From Fasciola hepatica (taxonomy: Eukaryota; Platyhelminthes; Trematoda; Plagiorchiida; Fasciolidae): a stretch of 64,000 bases of DNA. Each line of letters begins with the position of its first letter. The first letter of the stretch is position 1. Below, piece after piece: positions 59,457 through 64,000 of this stretch. The position numbers and the translations under genes were made by a program. The DNA lies in the NCBI GenBank assembly GCA_948099385.1, contig CANUEZ040000113.1, positions 4,786,501 to 4,850,500 on the forward strand, given 5' to 3'. A model generated the notes under the pieces. It did not search any database, had not been told where the DNA came from, and saw only the letters and a program-made list of their open reading frames with translations.

Positions 59457-60142
59457 AATGCCGTGTCACTTCCGGTTAATTTGTCGTTTCTCATAGCCTA
59501 GGTTACACGTTTCATGTTTTGATCACCTCCAGGGAGTGTTGGCTGCTCACCCACTGACTAGGCCCGAAACCAGACTAACAAATAAGTTATAAGTTTTTGG
59601 AAGAATATCACCCAGCAGGACCCCACCCACGATCCCATTTGCTTGCGAGAAAGCGAAAAAACATGGGAACATATTTGCAGTCGTTACCCTACTTCTTTGC
59701 TTCAAGTTGTCCGCATTTCAACAACGATGGTTAGCCGGGGCGCTGACCTTGCAAAACAAAGTCACCACGGCATGAAGTGAGTAAATATCCCCAAGGTGCT
59801 GTGACCCAACCAAGACCTGCTAATTAGCCGAGCAGAGCCGTTTTTCGTTCATCCTTATTTAATGTTCATACCTCTCTTTGGTGTTGTTGTGTCATCCCAA
59901 AACTAGCAGCCGCTTGCTATTTGAGTTTGGTGAGCCCTTTGAATGACGACCATTTTTCGGTGAGACAGGTGAAACGAATTGATGTTGCTAATGGGCTTTA
60001 TTCGAACCACCGTTGCTCACTTGCACGCCCGAAAACCACTGAGTTGAATGTGTAGTGTTGGACTGTGAATTGAGCCTGGTGTTTTCAGCAAGTAGAATGA
60101 ATGTCAAACAACTTTCCTGGGGAATTTTACGGTTTCTGACTC
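59457..60142. other. Unassigned spacer
   Basis: No feature recognised; only short frames. Confidence 0.3.
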
Positions 60143-60513
60143 CGTAGCATGCTTTTAAGAAATACGTAGCCCAATTCAAACGAATCTCAAAACCAAGATA
60201 TGATCCGTAAATTCTACGAAACTGAATTATTAAAGGAAGAGTAACATGAAAAGTATGCGAACCTAAATTACGCGATCACGCAAACTCAGGAATCGCAAAC
60301 TTAGTTTACGGCGTGCGTGAGACAAGTAAGTGCTTCACGCAGTTTCAAGGTGCGATATGACTGGGTAAAGCACTGGACGCGAAAAAACAGAGGTTGGTCC
60401 TTAAAAACGTAACATGCATGAAGAACACGCGAATATTCTATGTGTTTGAGTCATATCAAGAAAACACGAACTTGTAAGGTCTTTAGAGGGTTTTCTACAA
60501 CGGATCTTTATAG
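60143..60513 (-). repeat. Diverged solo LTR related to the BEL-1/BEL-2 LTR
   Basis: Aligns by eye along its whole length with the BEL-2 LTR in the same orientation. Examples: GTAGCCCAATTCAAACG for GTAGCCAAATTCGAAACG, GATCCGTAAATTCTACGAAACTGAATTATTA for TATCCGTGATATTCTACTATACTAGATTATTA, TACGCGATCACGCAAACTCA for TACGATCACAAGGACTCA, and GGTTTTCTACAACGG for GGATTTTCCACGACTGG. Length is about 370 bp. No internal element sequence adjoins it. Ends are approximate. Confidence 0.7.
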
Positions 60514-61140
60514 ACTTGTGGTGGCCGAATGCATTTTGTTTCGTCGTCGGTAGGAGACATCGGTTCTATCTTACTCCTATGACCAGCCTGGGGAATGAGC
60601 AAAACCTAGCGCTACATCTCAACCTGTAATCCAGGTTGTCTCGTTCCCGTTTTTATTTCCGCTTTTTCTAGTGATAATGTTGCTGAAAGTTTTGCTACTA
60701 TTGTTCCATACAAGAAACCATGCGGAGTGGTACCTTTTCATAAATTATTACCGGAGTTGTCTAAGGCTTTTTCCTCGAAATTTATCTCCGCAGATTTCAC
60801 AGCGCTGCAGTCCTTCAGCTCACGGCTTTAGTATATCCTCGCACCCACTTGCACTTGGCTCTAAAAGAACCTACTTCGTATGGAGTAGCTCAAAATGCGG
60901 AGAATCTGCGAGCTGCAATGTAGTGAAAGGTGGTATACAACGTGACCGCTGTTTGCGGAGGTACTACCAAGAATGCTGCAGACTGAGCAACGTAGGAATT
61001 ACGAGATATCGGCAAAACCGCTCTCTCAGACAGATCGGTTTCAGCTGCAAGTGCCTTGCAGATGTCTGCCACCACATCCCGAAAGATGGACTGGGATATT
61101 TCCTGCAGTGGAGTGTCGCGAAGGCTTCGTAGGGAACATC
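60514..61140. other. Unassigned; may be 5' region of element F
   Basis: A 153-codon plus frame (60671-61132) has no motif I can name. It lies directly upstream of the element F ORF1 candidate and could be its 5' UTR or N-terminal part. Confidence 0.3.
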
Positions 61141-61141
61141 A

Positions 61142-61720
61142 GTGGCAGGAGAGCTCTCTTGCAATCTTATAGAAATTCAAAAGACTGTGCAGAGGCAGAC
61201 TGAATTTATTTTGCTCCTGCAAAACAAGGTGCTAGATCTAGAACACACAGACAGTGCTTGCGCAGAAACTGTTGATACGGCTCTTAAAAGACACCGAAAT
61301 TTCTCGACACGTAATACTGAGGAGCCGTTAATAAACGACGGCAGGGCCAGCAGGAATCTAAATGAAACGGCGGTATGAGATGTCCTCCGGCGAGCCGAGG
61401 TTCTCGGCCCTGTGGACGGTAAACGTATACATATAATGGGCTAATGGAGGGGGATACCAGCCGTCAACCAATCTAGACTAATACTGGTCGAGTTATTCAA
61501 CCCTCTCTACAGAAAACAGCTCAGAGCCAGGGCGCAGCAAATTGGTCGTAGGAGTAATGGCAAGTACCACGCTACTCCAAACATCCACTCCCTAGCGAGA
61601 CCTCAGAAAACTATGAGGCCAGACGAGATACATCCCCGAGACCCGAAATTGATGGTTCCCGCACTGTTCTTTCAAAGCACAGTGGAGGCCGCAACCAAAG
61701 CCCCCGTTGGGGGCGAACGT
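61142..61720 (+). pseudogene. Element F ORF1 candidate
   Basis: 61142-61378 has a helical, coiled-coil-like segment (IEIQKTVQRQTEFILLLQNK). In another frame (about 61470-61560) SRLILVELFNPLYRKQLRARAQQIG fits the RP..V.L.....R..LL..A segment at the end of CR1/L2 ORF1 nucleic-acid-binding proteins. Broken frames; modest support. Confidence 0.4.
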
Positions 61721-62149
61721 TATGAAAGATATTGCAGAAGGCAAACACTCTGGTAGGACTGCCGACAGCAAAGAACACTTCCACAAAGATAACGAAGAAA
61801 ATCGGTTCTATCGCCCATGGAATCATCAAATCCTTACAACTGACACCTTCCACAACTAATACCAAGAGGATAAGTATACCATCAAACCCCACTTCACTTA
61901 GCACTGCAAAACCACTACTTCCTAAAACAAAAGGAATTCGAGGAAACATACATCGCAAACGAAGTAACTGTGCAAGGCATTAACCAACGAAGCAGAACCC
62001 TGGGTTAGCTGGAAGCCCCCGATACAAATGCGTCATAAAATGATCTGGCCCATCGGGTTCTGCACCCGAGGGGCCCTAGAACCTGAAGCTGCATAATTGT
62101 GAGAAGCTGCAGGACTCCAGTAAAGAAGTACGGTATGCCAACACCTGCA

Positions 62150-62810
62150 GCGGCCGGACAAAGTGGAAGAACATGATGTCAGGTGACATCACATCGACGC
62201 GGTTGCTGTGACCGAAACCTGTTTGACCGTAGCAGAGCCTATAAACTGTCCACTGTCATGTAACTACGTCAACCTCCGGGTAAACCGACAAGAAGGACGA
62301 CTGTTAGGAGGTGTACTGGTTCTAGTAAAGCCTGGAAATGACGAACGAAAGCTCTCGGACTCAGCATGCGCTGAGGGTATTCAGCTTGTTGCCAGCGTCC
62401 TACAAAAAGGGAACAAAAACCGCTTGATTGCCTGCGTCTGTCGCAGTCCAGACACAAAGCCGGAAGAAAATGGGGAACCTCTCAATCTCCTGCCCGGAGT
62501 CAAACAGGCCGCCCCGTACGTAATGCTGACGGGTGATTTTAACGCATCGAACATTGACTGGATGGAGCATAGCGGAGCCACCACCGAATTTGAAAGGGCA
62601 CTCATGGACTGGGTAGAGATATACAGCTTATGGCAATATTTCATCCAACCTACTGGACATCGCTCGGGCCAAGTACCGTCCCCCCTGGTCCTCATCTCCA
62701 CCACCAGAGAATGTGATATAAGTGGATTGACTATTCAGGTACCGCTACGGAAAAGTGACTACTGCTCGCCCATTTTCCAAACGAAGACCTTAAAGGGCCT
62801 TAAGGCATAA
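62150..62810 (+). pseudogene. Element F endonuclease
   Basis: VTETCLTVAEPI (catalytic Glu) at 62208, GGVLVLVK, IACVCRSP, VMLTGDFNASNIDW (intact GDFN) and a final block LRKSDYCS in place of the usual SDH: the catalytic His is Tyr here, so the copy is probably inactive. The segment just upstream (YANTCSGRTKWKNMM) is like the YTNARSL.NK start of these domains. The frame is open for 200 codons, longer than in A, C or D, so this copy is less eroded. Confidence 0.8.
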
Positions 62811-63362
62811 GTTTCGCCAGAAGTTTTGGACGAACAGATAGAGTAAACCTCTCACTAAGAGACCTGGAGATGAGCTGGCTGCCACTGAGTGAACGCTGGA
62901 CGCTAGAGGAGAGGTGGAAAATCACCAAAGGTGGTTTATTAGTACTTGCCGACGAAGTCGGTCCGGCTAGAAGCACGTTGAACCATAATAAGCCCTGTTG
63001 GTGGACACCTGCGATTAAACGAGCTTAACAACAACGGAACCTTTACTGGCAGAGATACCCACGGTCTTGTATCCAAAACTCGGGGGGGGAATACAGACGA
63101 AAACGGAACAGTGCCATCAAAGCCTAAAGCTCAGTGAAATACTAATTAGAGCTCAAATTAGCCTCGCAATTACCGTCAAACCCGAAGAGATTCTGCAGCT
63201 ATATACGACCCAAGGCTGCCTTCAGGGAAAGGGCTGGAGAACAATACCTTGAGGATGGTAGAAAAGCTACTAGCAACATGGAAAAAGCAAACGCTGTACT
63301 GAAATGTCTTCAAAATTGCGCTGGATCGACAGTGGTACAGATGCCACGCCCCTTCTCGGCAA

Positions 63363-64000
63363 GTGCTCTACTTAGAGGACGTAGAGATCATCCCACAGGC
63401 AAGCTCGAAGATCCAGAAGGGACTAAACCCAAATAAGGCAGCAGGGGCAGATGGGATTGGCCCAGCACTGGTGAAACTCCTGGCAAAATTAATCTGTCAC
63501 GCAAGCCAAATGCTGTTCATCACCTCCGTCCGTGAAGAAAGGGTCCCCACAGACTGGAAATAAGCCTCACCGGTAGCCATTTAAAATACTGGCCCCAGAC
63601 CAACCCGAAAACTACAGACCAATCAGCCTGACCGGTGCAGTGGGCAAGCGGACCGAAAGACTGATTAGGGATCTCATTGTTGCTCTGGTTATCGAAAATG
63701 GCATGCTAATTGGTGAGCAACATGGTTTTGTGAAAGGCCGTTCGTGCCGCCCAAACCCAACGTGCTTCCTAAAAGATCTCACTCATCATTATAGCGAAGG
63801 ACCTGAGGTAGAAGTCTGCTAATTAGGCTTCAGCAAAGCTTTCGACGGTGCAAACCGTAGACTGTTAGCGGCGAAACTGTCCGACTTCGGTCTCTGTGGC
63901 CCGCTGAAGAGTTGGATCCTTGACGGCTTTGAAGGCATGACCTCTCGAGTATGGGTTGGTGATGAACTATCCAGCCCGGGAGAGGTGGTCAGTAGAGTTC
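63363..64000 (+). pseudogene. Element F reverse transcriptase, N-terminal half
   Basis: 63363-63563 has LNPNKAAGADGIGPALVKLLA and VPTDWK. In another frame come LAPDQPENYRPISLTGAVGK and GEQHGFVKGRSC (63583-63822). A stop then precedes LGFSKAFDGANRRLLAAKL (motif A; the first Asp is Gly). Sequence ends before the FADD box. Two frame breaks seen. Confidence 0.8.

Larger units (their letters stand above)
61142..64000 (+). mobile_element. Non-LTR retrotransposon F (CR1/L2-like), cut by the window end
   Basis: Plus-strand element with an ORF1 candidate, endonuclease and the first half of an RT. Its motifs (GDFN..IDW, PENYRPISLT, EQHGF) are classic CR1/L2 type and differ from A, C, D and E, so it is a separate family. 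The RT continues beyond 64000. Confidence 0.75.

Noticed and set aside
1..64000. CRISPR arrays, operons, tRNA or rRNA genes
   Set aside because: No regular spacer-repeat arrays, no cloverleaf sequence and no rRNA signature seen. The retrotransposon content indicates a eukaryotic nuclear genome.

Overview
The window looks like a transposon-dense stretch of an animal nuclear genome. I found no convincing host gene, no tRNA or rRNA, and nothing of prokaryotic type. Almost everything recognisable belongs to reverse-transcribing elements: BEL/Pao LTR retrotransposons and CR1/jockey-like non-LTR retrotransposons, plus one degenerate DNA-transposon-like fragment. The style of the BEL/Pao integrase and of the CR1-like thumb regions is reminiscent of flatworms (Platyhelminthes, large-genome tapeworm or fluke). 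This is an inference from remembered family style, not a proof.

Left third (1-25 kb): a plus-strand CR1-like element (A, about 0.3-6.5 kb) carries endonuclease and reverse transcriptase in broken frames, a very long pyrimidine-rich 3' tail and a terminal (ATT)n. A minus-strand non-LTR relic (B, 6.5-8.7 kb) lies next to it. A minus-strand BEL/Pao relic (G, 11.5-14.4 kb) follows, then a truncated plus-strand CR1-like copy (E, 15.0-19.7 kb), a probable detached 3' tail (21.6-22.5 kb) and a second minus-strand BEL/Pao relic (H, 23.1-25.0 kb).

Middle (25.6-43.4 kb): two full-length but decayed copies of one CR1-like family face each other tail to tail. C runs on plus (25.6-32.2 kb) and D on minus (43.4-32.2 kb). 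Both have an ORF1 with a recognisable nucleic-acid-binding-type core, an ORF2 with endonuclease and reverse transcriptase, and a long 3' tail. Their tails meet at a shared ATT/TAA run near 32.2 kb. The tail of D appears to be interrupted by a roughly 3 kb insertion. That insertion contains a transposase-like relic (33.6-34.5 kb) and a two-armed inverted array of 22-bp repeats (35.75-35.92 kb).

Right third (44.8-64 kb): BEL-1 (44811-51511, plus) is a young BEL/Pao element. Its two 380-bp LTRs look identical by eye, it has a 5-bp target duplication, and one gag-pol frame is broken by a single TAG. BEL-2 (53142-59451, minus) is an older copy of the same family in inverted orientation, with its own 5-bp target duplication, LTRs that differ at about ten sites, an internal deletion, frameshifts and a changed catalytic YVDD box. 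Between them is an integrase-tail relic of another BEL/Pao lineage. To their right is a diverged solo LTR related to the same family (about 60143-60513). The window ends inside a different non-LTR element (F, from about 61.1 kb).

The only nearly functional gene is the BEL-1 polyprotein. Everything else is decayed. The window records several rounds of insertion: ancient CR1-like and BEL relics first, then insertion into them, then BEL-2, and BEL-1 most recently.
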